From Sinorhizobium terangae (GTDB taxonomy: Bacteria; Pseudomonadota; Alphaproteobacteria; Rhizobiales; Rhizobiaceae): a stretch of 64,000 nt of DNA. This document shows positions 26,499 to 39,030 of this stretch, piece by piece. Position 1 is the first letter of the stretch; each line of letters begins with the position of its first letter. The DNA is taken from the NCBI RefSeq assembly GCF_029714365.1, contig NZ_CP121659.1, positions 1,364,001-1,428,000 on the forward strand, given 5' to 3'. The notes beneath the pieces were generated by a model, which was not told the DNA's origin, did no database searches, and saw only the letters and a program-made list of their open reading frames with translations. A program made the position numbers and the translations under genes.

Positions 26499-27896
26499 TC
26501 AAAAGGCCTTCGCCTGCATCGAACGAAGCAGATGGAAGAAGCGCCAATTGAGCGACAGGGCTGCCGCCGCAAGCCCCAGCACAAAGCCGAACCAGACGCC
26601 GACGCCGCCGAAGTTCAGCGGAAAAGCGAACACCCAGGCGCAGAAGAAGCCGATCGGCCAATAGGAGATCATCGCCAGGATCATCGGTATCGTCGTGTCC
26701 TTGAGGCCACGCAGCATTCCGGCGGCGATGGCCTGGAGACCATCGACAAGCTGGAAAGCCCCGGCGATGACGATCAACGGACCGGCAAAAGCGAGCACCT
26801 CCGCCGCATCGGGCCGGCTCGTGTCCAGATAGAGGGCTGCAAGCTCTCGGGGAAAGAGCGCGAAGATCGTGCTGCCGACGGCAGCAAAGAGGCTGCCGAG
26901 CACGAGCACGGCAATGGCGGCCCGTCTGACGCCCTGCAAGTCACCGCTTCCGTAGGCAAGACCGATACGCACTGTTCCAGCCTGCGCGAGACCGAGCGGG
27001 ATCATGAAGGCGATCGAGGCGAATTGAAGGGCGATCCCGTGCGCGGCCAGTTCCATAGTGCCGATATTGCCCATGAGCAGGGACGCGGCGGTAAACAGGC
27101 TGACTTCGGCGAGAATCGTCATGGAGATCGGAACGCCGAGATAGATCACCTCGCAGAATGCCGGCCAGTCCGGCCGCCAGAAGCGCACGAAGAGTTCGTA
27201 CTGGTTCAGTTCCGGCCGGCTGCGGATATAGGCGATCGTGAGGGCTGCACCAAGCAAGGCGACGCCAAGGGCCGCAAGGGCCGCGCCGAATATGCCGAGC
27301 GCGGGAAAGCCGAAGTGCCCGTAGATCAGCACGTAGCAAAGCAGCGCATTGATAACGAGCGTTGCAAGCGTGACGTAGAGAATGATGCCTGCCCGCTCCA
27401 AGCCGCTCAGGAATGCCCTCAGCACCATAAAAGTGAGGCTCGGAAATATCGCCCATTGCGCGATATGCAGGTACTCCCCGGCGAGCTTCGCGACTTCGGG
27501 CTTTTGGCCGGCAAAGAGAAGGATCGACTCAGCCATCCACAGGAGCGGTGCCGTGAGTGCACCGTAGAGCAGCACCACCCATATGCCCATTCTCACCGAG
27601 CGGCGGACGGAAACCTTGTCGCCACGGCCCTGCGCCTGCGCGGCCATGGGCACCACCGCATTGGCAAAGCCGCTGCCGAAAATGAAGACGGTAAAGAATG
27701 TCTGCGTCGCAAGGATAATTGCCGCGAGCTCGGTCGCGCCAAGCTTGCCGACCATCAACACATCGGTCGTATTGATCGCCAGCTGCGCCAGCTGAGCGCC
27801 GATGAAAGGCACACCGAGATAGAAGCTTGCACGAAAGTGGTTGCTCCACGAATTGTCGTTCTGAAGCTGAATTTGGCTAGTGTTCGTGGTCAGCAT
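26499..27896 (-). CDS. MATE-family efflux transporter (NorM-like)
   Basis: 465 residues from the ATG at 27896, with 12 predicted membrane spans in two halves, the MATE pattern. Family features include GAQLAQLAINTTDVLMVGKLG in span 1, GSGFANAVVPMAAQAQGRGD after span 2, and DGLQAIAAGMLRGLKDTTIPM in the second half. MATE proteins export cationic drugs, flavonoids or siderophore-like compounds with H+ or Na+. Upstream in-frame ATGs at 27923 and 28001 are possible. Neighbours do not reveal the substrate. Confidence 0.88.
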   Translation of the reverse strand: MLTTNTSQIQLQNDNSWSNHFRASFYLGVPFIGAQLAQLAINTTDVLMVGKLGATELAAIILATQTFFTVFIFGSGFANAVVPMAAQAQGRGDKVSVRRSVRMGIWVVLLYGALTAPLLWMAESILLFAGQKPEVAKLAGEYLHIAQWAIFPSLTFMVLRAFLSGLERAGIILYVTLATLVINALLCYVLIYGHFGFPALGIFGAALAALGVALLGAALTIAYIRSRPELNQYELFVRFWRPDWPAFCEVIYLGVPISMTILAEVSLFTAASLLMGNIGTMELAAHGIALQFASIAFMIPLGLAQAGTVRIGLAYGSGDLQGVRRAAIAVLVLGSLFAAVGSTIFALFPRELAALYLDTSRPDAAEVLAFAGPLIVIAGAFQLVDGLQAIAAGMLRGLKDTTIPMILAMISYWPIGFFCAWVFAFPLNFGGVGVWFGFVLGLAAAALSLNWRFFHLLRSMQAKAF

Positions 27897-28173
27897 GGGA
27901 ATCTGGCTCCAGATCACGTTCATGACCTTGGACGCATCCAAAATCACAAATGTCATCGATTTCAAAAAGTTAGAGCGGGATGCGGGCGGAAAACCGCTCA
28001 CATTTTTTCATTGTCCCGTTCTGTTGCGGCAGATCGGCTGCAAATCAACTCGGTGGAAGAATATCCGAGATAGAGCAGTGCCGACGAAAGTGCCAGCAAG
28101 AAAGGCCTGACTGCTCAATTTTTCATCGAAGGATCAAAAAAATTGATCAATTTGAAGGCGTTGTCTCGCCGGG

Positions 28174-28279
28174 CCTAAAGCGCGTCGCGTTCGATCGGGC
28201 TGATGCGACGCGCTTTAGGTTATTGCTCTGATGCATGTCGTTGTCCCAAAACCGCTGCACACTTTTAGGCGACATGCAT
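28174..28279. repeat. RIME1-like compound palindromic repeat
   Basis: A perfect 15-bp palindrome (28174-28188 with 28205-28219) is followed by a second one whose arms are ATGCATGTCG/CGACATGCAT (28231-28240 with 28270-28279). The 106-bp total with two large palindromes fits the RIME1 elements described in Sinorhizobium. It abuts the stop codon of the following MFS gene and may act as its terminator or mRNA stabiliser. Confidence 0.8.
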
Positions 28280-29538
28280 TAGGCCTGCGTTGGTTTCGCC
28301 ACGCCATCCTGGAATGCCTCGCGGGGTAGTGGACGCACGCGCAGCAAGAAGACTGCGAGCCCCGTGAGAATGAGGCAGCCCGCCAGCGCGTAGGGTGCGC
28401 CGGAAAACGAGAAGGCCGCCGCGGGGTTGGTGAAATATCCGAAGATCTGCGTGAAGATGAGCGGCCCGACGATCGTCGTGATGCTCGAAAGGCTGGTGAG
28501 CGCTCCCTGCAGGTCGCCTTGGGCGGACGGCGGGACGTGGGCAGATGCAATGCTGCGCAATGGAGGATCGGCGAGGCTTTCAAGTGCCGTCGCGACGATC
28601 ACGGCATACACCATCCAGCCCTGCCAGGCGGCGGCATAGCCGGCCATTCCGAGCGCAGTGAAGACGAGTCCGAGCGCAGCCGTTCGCCGTTCTCCGAACC
28701 GCGTCACGACGCGCGGTAGGACAACGGCCATTACAAACGCTCCGCCGATACCGAAGATTCCGAGCGACAGCCCGATCTGCCCTTCGCTCCAGCCATAACG
28801 GTAGGTTAAGACGAACGACCAGACCGCTGGGTAGACCGCATGCGCCAACCAATAGAGGAAAAAGACAAGACCGATCCAGCCGACGCCGGGATAGTTGCGC
28901 ATCTGTTTGAGCGCGCCGAGAGGATTGGCGCGCCACCACTCGAAGCGCCGCTTGTTTGCGTGGGCCAGGGTTTCGGGCAGGAGGAACAGGCCGACCATGA
29001 AGTTGATGAAGGACAGTGCGGCGGCGCCGTAAAACGGCACCCTTGGGCCTAGCTCTCCGAGAAAGCCGCCAATCACGGGGCCGAGCGCGAAGCCGGTGCC
29101 GAAAGCAATGCCGATTAACCCGAAATTCTTCGCGCGATTGCTGTCGTCGCTGATGTCGGCAATGTAGGCGGACGCGGTTCCGAAGCTCGCGCCGCTGATG
29201 CCGGCAAGGACACGGCCGACAAAAAGCATCCAGTAGCTCGTTGCAAGCGCACAGATCAGGTTGTCGATCGCGAAGGTGAGCACGGAGGCAAGCAGGATCG
29301 GGCGCCGCCCGAAGCGATCGCTCAAATTGCCGATCAAAGGTGCAAAGAGAAACTGCATCGCTGAATAGACGAGCAGCAGCCAGCCGCCGTCGATTGCTGC
29401 TTCGCCGACATCTGCGCCAGTCAGTTCCTTCAGATAGGTCGGCAGCACCGGCACGATGATGGCGATGCCCATGATGTCAAGAAAGAGGATGAGAAAGACG
29501 AGAAACAGTCCACGCCGCACGAATTTCTTGTCGAGCAT
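28279..29538 (-). CDS. MFS transporter, TetA-like drug efflux class
   Basis: 419 residues with 12 membrane spans. The loop between spans 2 and 3 carries the MFS signature [14 protein letters not shown], span 1 has [17 protein letters not shown], and motif C-like [20 protein letters not shown] lies in span 5; together these resemble TetA-class tetracycline/H+ antiporters of the DHA1 family. The actual substrate is unknown and resistance should not be assumed. The ATG at 29538 follows GGGGAGGGGCTTC. The gene ends at the RIME repeat. A LysR gene follows upstream on the same strand, 160 bases away. Confidence 0.87.
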   Translation of the reverse strand: MLDKKFVRRGLFLVFLILFLDIMGIAIIVPVLPTYLKELTGADVGEAAIDGGWLLLVYSAMQFLFAPLIGNLSDRFGRRPILLASVLTFAIDNLICALATSYWMLFVGRVLAGISGASFGTASAYIADISDDSNRAKNFGLIGIAFGTGFALGPVIGGFLGELGPRVPFYGAAALSFINFMVGLFLLPETLAHANKRRFEWWRANPLGALKQMRNYPGVGWIGLVFFLYWLAHAVYPAVWSFVLTYRYGWSEGQIGLSLGIFGIGGAFVMAVVLPRVVTRFGERRTAALGLVFTALGMAGYAAAWQGWMVYAVIVATALESLADPPLRSIASAHVPPSAQGDLQGALTSLSSITTIVGPLIFTQIFGYFTNPAAAFSFSGAPYALAGCLILTGLAVFLLRVRPLPREAFQDGVAKPTQA

Positions 29539-29698
29539 GAAGCCCCTCCCCGCTGTGTATCGTCAGTGTGGAGACAGAACGTGAACGACGTCACCAAATA
29601 AGGTGTATCGTATTGTTATAAACGAAACAATGCGTGAACATTTCAAAGTTTATGATCGAAACGATCGCGTCCGCTTATGTTTCCTGCGCGCGGTCTTA

Positions 29699-30604
29699 CT
29701 ATTCCGAACGCCGTTGTTCCGCCTTCAGGAAATCGACGAAGGCCCTGAGCGGTGCCGGCATATGGCGGCGGCTGGCATAGTAGAGGAACGGTCCGGGAAA
29801 GCGGGTTACCCACGATTCGAGAATTGGCACGAGCCGCCCTGCTTTGATCGCCGGCGCCAGAAATTCCTCGAATGTGCGGATGACTCCGAGACCGTCGATC
29901 GCCGCGCCGACTTCGAGGTCGATCGCGTTGGCCAGGATGACTGCGGGCGGCGCAATGGTCAGGGCGGCATCGCCTTCTCCAAACTCCCACGACAAGGCAA
30001 CGCCGCTTGGGAATCGATGGCGAATGGTGGCGTGTTCGAGAAGGTCACGCGGATGTTGCGGTATGCCGTGTCGGGCAAGATAATCCGGGGAAGCGGCGGT
30101 AAGATAACGCTGCACGCGCGGGCCGATCGGGATAGCGATCATGTCTCGCTCGAGTCGTTCCTCGTAGCGCACGCCGGCGTCGAACCCAGCGGCGAGAACA
30201 TCGATGAAGCCGTCTTCGGCCGTCACCTCCACCGTAATCGCCGGATTGGCCTTGAGGAAGCGACCGACAAGTGGCGGCAGGATTTCGCGGGCGACGATTG
30301 TCGGCACATTCAGCCTAAGCGTGCCCGCCGGGCTGTCACGGAGGCTGCCCACCTGATCGAGCGCTCCGGCGATCTCTCCAAGTGCTGGCGACAAGCGTTC
30401 GAGCAGCCGCATGCCCGCCTCTGTCGGGGTGACGCTGCGGGTCGTGCGATTGAGCAGTCTCACGCCCAGCCTCGCCTCCAGCCGCCGCAACGCCTCGCTG
30501 AGCGCGGAAGCCGAAACGCCGCGTTTGCGGGCAGCAGTGCGGAAACTGCGTTCACGGGCAACGGCGGCAAAGGCGTCGAGATCTGCGAGCGGAAGGTCGT
30601 TCAT
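29699..30604 (-). CDS. LysR-family transcriptional regulator
   Basis: 301 residues. The N-terminal winged helix is LADLDAFAAVARERSFRTAA then SASALSEALRRLEARLGVRL (about 5-60), followed by a periplasmic-binding-like effector domain (about 90-295). It is transcribed divergently from an aldo/keto reductase gene 118 bases away, the usual layout of a LysR regulator and its target, so it probably controls that reductase. The effector is unknown. Confidence 0.9.
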   Translation of the reverse strand: MNDLPLADLDAFAAVARERSFRTAARKRGVSASALSEALRRLEARLGVRLLNRTTRSVTPTEAGMRLLERLSPALGEIAGALDQVGSLRDSPAGTLRLNVPTIVAREILPPLVGRFLKANPAITVEVTAEDGFIDVLAAGFDAGVRYEERLERDMIAIPIGPRVQRYLTAASPDYLARHGIPQHPRDLLEHATIRHRFPSGVALSWEFGEGDAALTIAPPAVILANAIDLEVGAAIDGLGVIRTFEEFLAPAIKAGRLVPILESWVTRFPGPFLYYASRRHMPAPLRAFVDFLKAEQRRSE

Positions 30605-30722
30605 TGTACGGAATTATGGACAAGCTGTTTGGCTTGCGGCCGATTATCGCACACTACGACCTGAAGTAAATACGACAGTGAACGAAACGGCCGGACAACG
30701 GCCTCATCGAAGGAGAAGTGAG

Positions 30723-31721
30723 ATGCAAAAGGTTTCGCTTGGAGAATCCGGCCCGGAGGTTTCCGTGATCGGGCTTGGCTGCATGGGTATGTCGGGCATG
30801 TACGGTCCGTCGGACCGCGCGGAAAGCATCGCAACGATTCATGCCGCGCTCGATGCGGGTGTCACATTGCTCGACACCGGTGATTTCTACGGCATGGGTC
30901 ACAACGAGATGCTGATCGGGGAGGCCCTCAGGGGACGCGATCGCGATCAGGCGCAACTGAGCGTCAAGTTCGGTGCGTTGCGCGACGCTGCCGGCGCGTG
31001 GATGGGATATGATGGCCGCCCGCAGGCCGTGCGCAATTTCCTCGCCTATACGCTGCAACGGCTGGGCGTAGACCACATCGATATCTACAGACCGGCTCGC
31101 CTCGATCCCGATGTTCCGATCGAGGACACCGTTGGCGCGATCGCAGATATGGTGAAGGCCGGCTATGTTCGCCACATCGGCCTTTCCGAGGTCGGGCCCG
31201 AGACGATCCGGCGCGCGGCCGCCGTCCATCCGATCGTCGATCTTCAGATAGAGTACTCGCTGATCTCCCGCGGGATCGAGGCGGAGATCCTGCCGACATG
31301 CCGCGAGCTCGGTATCGGCATCACGGCCTACGGCGTCCTTTCGCGCGGCCTGATCAGCGGCCACTGGCAGAAGGGTGCGGCCAAGGGCCGCGATTTCCGC
31401 GCCATGAGCCCGCGCTTCCAGGAAGGCAACGTCGAGCAGAACCTGGCTCTGGTCGAGGCGCTGCGACGCGTCGCAGATGCAAAGGGCGTTACTGTCGCGC
31501 AGATCGCGATCGCCTGGGTCGCCGCGCAGGGTGCAGATATCGTCCCGCTTGTCGGCGCGCGCCGCCGCGACCGGCTTGCCGAAGCGCTTGGTTCGCAGGC
31601 CGTTCGCCTCGATGCGGATGATCTGGCGGCGATCGAACGTGCCGTGCCGAAGGACGCTGCCGCCGGTGCTCGCTATCCGGAAGCGCAACTCGCGCACATG
31701 GACAGCGAACGGCACGGCTGA
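30723..31721 (+). CDS. Aldo/keto reductase
   Basis: 332 residues, an AKR TIM barrel. Catalytic residues are seen in LLDTGDFYGMG (Asp and Tyr) and SVKFGAL (Lys); the usual catalytic His position reads IYRPARLDP, as in the YakC/AKR13-like branch. NADPH contacts are in the C-terminal VPLVGARRRDRLAEALGS. It reduces aldehydes or ketones, often in detoxification. The ATG at 30723 follows AAGGAGAAGTGAG. It is divergent from the LysR gene and ends just before a duplicated RIME-like repeat. Confidence 0.9.
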   Translation: MQKVSLGESGPEVSVIGLGCMGMSGMYGPSDRAESIATIHAALDAGVTLLDTGDFYGMGHNEMLIGEALRGRDRDQAQLSVKFGALRDAAGAWMGYDGRPQAVRNFLAYTLQRLGVDHIDIYRPARLDPDVPIEDTVGAIADMVKAGYVRHIGLSEVGPETIRRAAAVHPIVDLQIEYSLISRGIEAEILPTCRELGIGITAYGVLSRGLISGHWQKGAAKGRDFRAMSPRFQEGNVEQNLALVEALRRVADAKGVTVAQIAIAWVAAQGADIVPLVGARRRDRLAEALGSQAVRLDADDLAAIERAVPKDAAAGARYPEAQLAHMDSERHG

Positions 31722-31726
31722 ACCTC

Positions 31727-31876
31727 ATGCATGTCGCCCGACAGTGTGCAGCGGTTTCGGGATAACGACATGCATGCAGCAAAGAATGCATATCGCCCGA
31801 CAGTGTGCAGCGGTTTCGGGACAACGACATGCATGCAACAAAGATTGACAGAGCGTCACTTGTTTCCATGTGACGC
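31727..31876. repeat. RIME1-like repeat with tandemly duplicated outer palindrome
   Basis: Two 49-bp units, 31727-31775 and 31786-31834, are nearly identical to each other and are the reverse complement of the second palindrome of the element at 28231-28279. They are followed by the other RIME palindrome (GCGTCAC/GTGACGC, 31853-31859 with 31870-31876). Compared with the copy at 28174 the element is inverted and has one palindrome duplicated. Confidence 0.78.
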
Positions 31877-31925
31877 GCGTTAGTTGTTCGGATCGGGCTT
31901 GAGCGCCCGCTCCGGAGGATCCCGA

Positions 31926-32867
31926 TCAGACGGACCCGGAGAAGGTGTCGCAAGCCGACATCTGGCCGCTGTCGAAGCCGCGCTGGAACCATTTCATCCG
32001 TTGCTCAGATGTGCCGTGGTTGAAGCTCTCCGGGACGACGTAGCCTTGCATGCGCTTTTGCAGCGTATCGTCGCCGATCTGCGTGGCGGCATTCAGCGCC
32101 TCCTCCAGGTCGCCGCGTTCCAGCAGTCCCTTCTGCTCCGTATATTTGCCCCAGATGCCGGCGAAACAATCGGCCTGCAGTTCGACGCGGATCGACATTT
32201 GGTTTGCATCGACCTCGCTCATGCGCTGCCGCATCTGATTGAATTTCGGCAAGACGCCGATCAGGTTCTGCACGTGATGGCCGACCTCATGGGCAAGCAC
32301 ATAGGCCTGGGCGAAGTCGCCGGCGGCATCGAATTTGTGAGCGAGTTCGTCAAAGAAGCTCATGTCGAGATAGACCTTGCGGTCGCCCGGGCAATAGAAC
32401 GGGCCGGAGGCGGCCGAGGCAAAGCCGCAGGCCGAACGGACGGAGCCATTGAACAGCACCAGCTTCGGCTCCTCATACTGCTCGCCGCTCGCCTGGAAGA
32501 TACCGTTCCAGGTGTCCTCCGTTTCGGCAAGCACCGTCGCCATGAAGGCTTTCATCTCTTCCTCTTCGGCCGAGCCTTGTGGCACCTGCGAGCCGTCGCT
32601 CTGCTCGAAGCCGGGCATGTTCATCGGGCCGCCTTCCAGGACCTGAAGCATGTCGATGCCCATAGCCCGGAGCACGAAGTAGAGGATGACAAGAAAGATG
32701 ATCGTGCCGAAGCTCAATCCTCCGCCGGCGCGGCGCATGCCGCCTCCCCCGCCCGGCAGGCGGAACCCGCCGCCACGGCCGAAGGGGCTGCCTCCCAGAC
32801 CGCCTTCGGGGCTCGCCCCGCGCTGATCCTCAATGTTTCCGGATTGGCGGCGGCCTTTCCATTCCAT
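31926..32867 (-). CDS. YpfJ-like neutral zinc metallopeptidase
   Basis: 313 residues. A glycine-rich cytoplasmic N-terminus (about 20-50) precedes one membrane span (TIIFLVILYFVLRAMGI) and a large extracytoplasmic domain with the zinc motif HEVGHH and flanking CPGDRKVYLD and ADCFAGIWG (third ligand region). This matches the YpfJ/KPN_02809 neutral zinc metallopeptidase family, whose substrates are unknown. Cysteines at CGFAS and CPGD probably form a disulfide. The ATG at 32867 follows GGAGGACTGATC. It stands alone, divergent from carB. Confidence 0.86.
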   Translation of the reverse strand: MEWKGRRQSGNIEDQRGASPEGGLGGSPFGRGGGFRLPGGGGGMRRAGGGLSFGTIIFLVILYFVLRAMGIDMLQVLEGGPMNMPGFEQSDGSQVPQGSAEEEEMKAFMATVLAETEDTWNGIFQASGEQYEEPKLVLFNGSVRSACGFASAASGPFYCPGDRKVYLDMSFFDELAHKFDAAGDFAQAYVLAHEVGHHVQNLIGVLPKFNQMRQRMSEVDANQMSIRVELQADCFAGIWGKYTEQKGLLERGDLEEALNAATQIGDDTLQKRMQGYVVPESFNHGTSEQRMKWFQRGFDSGQMSACDTFSGSV

Positions 32868-33130
32868 GATCAGTCCTCCAGGCGTCGCATCAGCTTTAAT
32901 GCATTGAATGATTTATATGCCCGAGCGACGATCCTTGTAAAACGCTATCCCCGCCGCGCCGTTTCATCCGGCCGTTCTTTGCGGGCTTTCTCATTTTCCA
33001 GCGACCGTTCCGAGGGGTGCGGGAGTGGGCGCCACAAATATCTTCGCATTATTGTCGATTCCGAAATTTTCGGGGTTTCGCTTGCAGAAACATTTGCCTA
33101 TAAGCCGCTTCTAGCCTGAAAAGACCATAA
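32868..33130. other. carB upstream region
   Basis: Divergent intergenic stretch between the metallopeptidase and carB genes. It should hold the promoters of both; a GCCTATAAG sequence at about 33098 is a possible -10 region for carB. No gene or repeat is seen. Confidence 0.4.
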
Positions 33131-33193
33131 ATGCGCGCCCCGGCCGGTGACCTCCCACCCTGGCCGGTTTTTCGCGCAGCTAGAGACGGATAA
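33131..33193 (+). promoter_or_regulatory. Attenuator-like leader before carB with a 20-codon leader frame
   Basis: A CCGGCC/GGCCGG stem (33140-33145 with 33162-33167) is followed directly by TTTTT (33168-33172), the form of an intrinsic terminator, only 27 bases before the carB start. It lies within a 20-codon frame (ATG 33131, TAA 33191) that includes three arginine codons. Translation of that frame could decide whether the stem forms, coupling carB to arginine or translation state. Inference from structure only. Confidence 0.4.
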
Positions 33194-33198
33194 GAGCT

Positions 33199-36690
<3,492 letters not shown>

Positions 36691-36700
36691 CAATGTGCCT

Positions 36701-36726
36701 CTGCGCACCCGGTCTCGGGTGCGCAG
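36701..36726 (+). terminator. carB downstream hairpin
   Basis: A perfect 11-bp stem CTGCGCACCCG/CGGGTGCGCAG with loop GTCT begins ten bases after the carB stop. It lacks a U-run, so it may act with Rho or as a 3' stabiliser rather than as an intrinsic terminator. Confidence 0.6.
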
Positions 36727-36781
36727 CTTCATACATGGCAAGCCCATCCCATCGAACATCTGCCGTCGCATTTACCCTTGT

Positions 36782-36840
36782 GAATGCAACCTGAACGTTT
36801 GGTTCAGGTTGCATTCGAAGGCGGCATGTTTTTATGCCGC
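36782..36840. repeat. Two adjacent perfect inverted repeats
   Basis: The first has 15-bp perfect arms GAATGCAACCTGAAC/GTTCAGGTTGCATTC (36782-36796 with 36802-36816, loop GTTTG). Five bases later comes a 7-bp stem GCGGCAT/ATGCCGC with a T-rich loop (36821-36827 with 36834-36840). They lie 53 bases before the DUF6894 gene and could be an operator, a terminator pair or a small RNA stem. Confidence 0.6.
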
Positions 36841-36893
36841 TATGCGCATGAGAGCCGGAATCGGCCGGCGACGCGCATGACCGGGGCAACGAC

Positions 36894-37208
36894 GTGCAGC
36901 TTTATTTCTTCGATCTTCGTTGGGGCGATGAACGATTCGTCGACGATGAGGGCATCGCCCATTTTGACGAGGGTTCGGCGCTTTATTACGCTCAGCGCAT
37001 TGCCGACAAGATCGGTCGCGACGCAGGTTACGGGTCGCTGAAGGTCGAGGTGCGCTCAAAGAGAGGCACCCTGCTCGCGACCGTGGTGCCATCGGTGGGG
37101 CGAGGTCGCGAGCGACTTGCCTTGGTCGGCCGGCGTTATCCGGGTCTCTTTCGCAATCCAGCCGACGGCGCCCCGGGTCCGGCTACCGTTCCCATGAGCC
37201 CACTGTGA
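36894..37208 (+). CDS. DUF6894-like small protein
   Basis: 104 residues, starting at GTG (36894) with GGGG nine bases upstream. The opening MQLYFFDLRWGDERFVDDEGI, followed by a helix (GSALYYAQRIADKIGRDAG) and a strand pair (LKVEVRSKRGTLLATVV), matches the small DUF6894 proteins frequent in Rhizobiales (the family begins YFFDxxdG...DdeG). No biochemical role is known. The last 30 residues are proline-rich and atypical, so the true end of the domain is near residue 80. Convergent with the MFS gene. Confidence 0.72.
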   Translation: MQLYFFDLRWGDERFVDDEGIAHFDEGSALYYAQRIADKIGRDAGYGSLKVEVRSKRGTLLATVVPSVGRGRERLALVGRRYPGLFRNPADGAPGPATVPMSPL

Positions 37209-37287
37209 CGCTTGCAACCGGGAAGGAAGCGATCGGCACCGATCGCGCAAACGCAGCGGCTCAGCCCGATCTTTGCGTGCCGGATCG

Positions 37288-38742
37288 CTATTGAGGCACG
37301 CCGTCGCGCAGCAAGCGCAAGGTCCTGGCACCGAAGAAGAGCGATGCGGCAGCGATGGCGCAGCCGAGCGCGAACACGCCGAGCAATGCCGCGCACAGCA
37401 CTGAGTCGCTCGCGCCTTCATCGAAACCGAGGGCATTGGCCGTCACACCGAAAACGGCTGCGCCGATCGCGTAACCGGCCGATTGCAGCGTCGGCAGCAG
37501 TGCGGAGGTCTTGTCGCGCTCCTCGGTGGGCGAGGCATCCATCAGCAACTGGCTGAGTGTTCCCCAACTGATGCCGAAGCCCATACCGATGGCGATCTGG
37601 CTCATGAAGACCAGCCGGTAGTCGCCGGTGCCGACGGTGAGCGTCAATCCGACGAGGCCAAGGCAGAGAAGCAGCGGTCCCGCGCAGATCAACTGAACGC
37701 GCAGGCCACGCGAGCGCAGGCTTGCGACCAGGATTGCTGTTGCGCTCCAGGAGATGGCCATCAAGGCGCTCGAGGAACCGGCGGCCGTCGGGCCGAAACC
37801 CCAAAGATGCTGCAATGCATAGACGAGATAGACGGAGCCGGACGCCTGGGCGAGCGGCATTAGGAGCACGACCCAGAGGCCGGCGCCGAGCGGGCGGTTG
37901 ATCGAGAAGGCGCCGGAGGGCAGGATGGAGTTCCGCGATCGCCGGTCGACGCGGATCGTGTTGATGAAGATCGCGAGCGCTGTCGCCAGCAAAGCCGCCA
38001 TGGCGTAGCCGTTGCCTGCCGTGTTGGAGACCGAAATCAGCAGAACGCCGATGCCAAAAGCGGTGAGCCGCAGTAACGGCACCGATCCTGTCGTCTTCTT
38101 GCCGCCCTGCCCCGGCCGGCGAACGATGGCGCCGACGAGCACGAGGAAGATCGCTGCGGCCGGCACGTTGACGAAGAAGGCGGCGCGCCAAGACCAATAT
38201 TCAGTGAGCAGCCCGGAAATGAGCGGTCCGGCAAAGGCGGCGGTGGCCCAAACGATCGCCTCCGCTCCAAAGATCTTGGGCACGAGTCGCGGCGGGAAGA
38301 GCTCGGGTATCAGTGCATAACAGACGGCCGCGATGACGCCTTCGCCCAGTCCCTGCAGCACCCTGCCGGCAAGCACCTGCGGCATGCCGGTGGCCGCCGT
38401 GGCGATGACAGTGCCTGTGCCGAATACAAGCGCGGCCGCGATCAGCGTGTTGCGCGCGCCGAACCGGGCCTTCTGGTTTGCCGCCACGGCGCCGCCGACG
38501 ATGGCGAAAACGAGGTAGAGCGTGAGCGCCCATGACAACAAGGCTGCGCCGCCGAATTCCTCGACTGCTGTCGGCAACGCCGTCGAAACGAAGAATTCGT
38601 TGAAGGCGAAGAGCGCAACGCCGAGGCACAGTGTCACCGTCGCAGCCAGGTGGTGTGGCCGCAGGAGTTCGCTCCAGCGCCCCTCGATTTCCCTTTGCCC
38701 CGCCACGTTCGACGCCCGTAGATTTTCTGCTGTCAAACTCAT
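37288..38742 (-). CDS. MFS exporter under a SoxR-type promoter
   Basis: 484 residues from the ATG at 38742 (MSLTAENLR), with 12 to 14 membrane spans. Span 1 carries FNEFFVSTALPTAVEEFGG, similar to DHA-type MFS exporters; motif A-like AANQKARFGARNTLI lies between spans 2 and 3, and GRVLQGLGEGVIAAVCYALIPE resembles motif B/C. An ATG at 38763 is also in frame, but it would lie only about 10 bases from the predicted -10 element, so 38742 is preferred. The promoter contains a SoxR-like operator (38782-38801), suggesting induction by redox-active compounds, a known pattern for SoxR-driven efflux pumps. Confidence 0.87.
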   Translation of the reverse strand: MSLTAENLRASNVAGQREIEGRWSELLRPHHLAATVTLCLGVALFAFNEFFVSTALPTAVEEFGGAALLSWALTLYLVFAIVGGAVAANQKARFGARNTLIAAALVFGTGTVIATAATGMPQVLAGRVLQGLGEGVIAAVCYALIPELFPPRLVPKIFGAEAIVWATAAFAGPLISGLLTEYWSWRAAFFVNVPAAAIFLVLVGAIVRRPGQGGKKTTGSVPLLRLTAFGIGVLLISVSNTAGNGYAMAALLATALAIFINTIRVDRRSRNSILPSGAFSINRPLGAGLWVVLLMPLAQASGSVYLVYALQHLWGFGPTAAGSSSALMAISWSATAILVASLRSRGLRVQLICAGPLLLCLGLVGLTLTVGTGDYRLVFMSQIAIGMGFGISWGTLSQLLMDASPTEERDKTSALLPTLQSAGYAIGAAVFGVTANALGFDEGASDSVLCAALLGVFALGCAIAAASLFFGARTLRLLRDGVPQ

Positions 38743-38773
38743 TGATCCGATTCCATCGTTCATGGAACCAGCA

Positions 38774-38804
38774 CTGATACGACCTCAACCGCGGTTGAGG
38801 TAAA
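38774..38804 (-). promoter_or_regulatory. SoxR-type MerR-family promoter/operator
   Basis: The 20-bp perfect palindrome ACCTCAACCGCGGTTGAGGT (38782-38801) has half-sites CCTCAA and TTGAGG six bases apart, the layout of the SoxR box (soxS box recalled as CCTCAAGTTAACTTGAGG). On the minus strand it sits between TTTACC (-35, 38799-38804) and TATCAG (-10, 38774-38779) with a 19-bp spacer, the over-long spacer that MerR-family activators correct. No soxR gene is in the window. Confidence 0.65.
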
Positions 38805-39030
38805 GAGGTTTTCTTTGTGACCCGCGCTTGTTGTTCAATCGCTCCGGTTGTACTTCCACCTCTTGGCGCCTCGGGAGGGCCGCGAAAAATCTGGCTTTCG
38901 CACTTCCGTTTCTGTTATAAGTGCGGTTCGGATGTTTCGGACGGTTCCGACGCTGGCGCGCCGGAGGCCGTTTTCTTTTGCGTTGGCGCCGCCGAAAGGT
39001 GGCGCCGCGTGTTTGATGAAGGATGATGAA

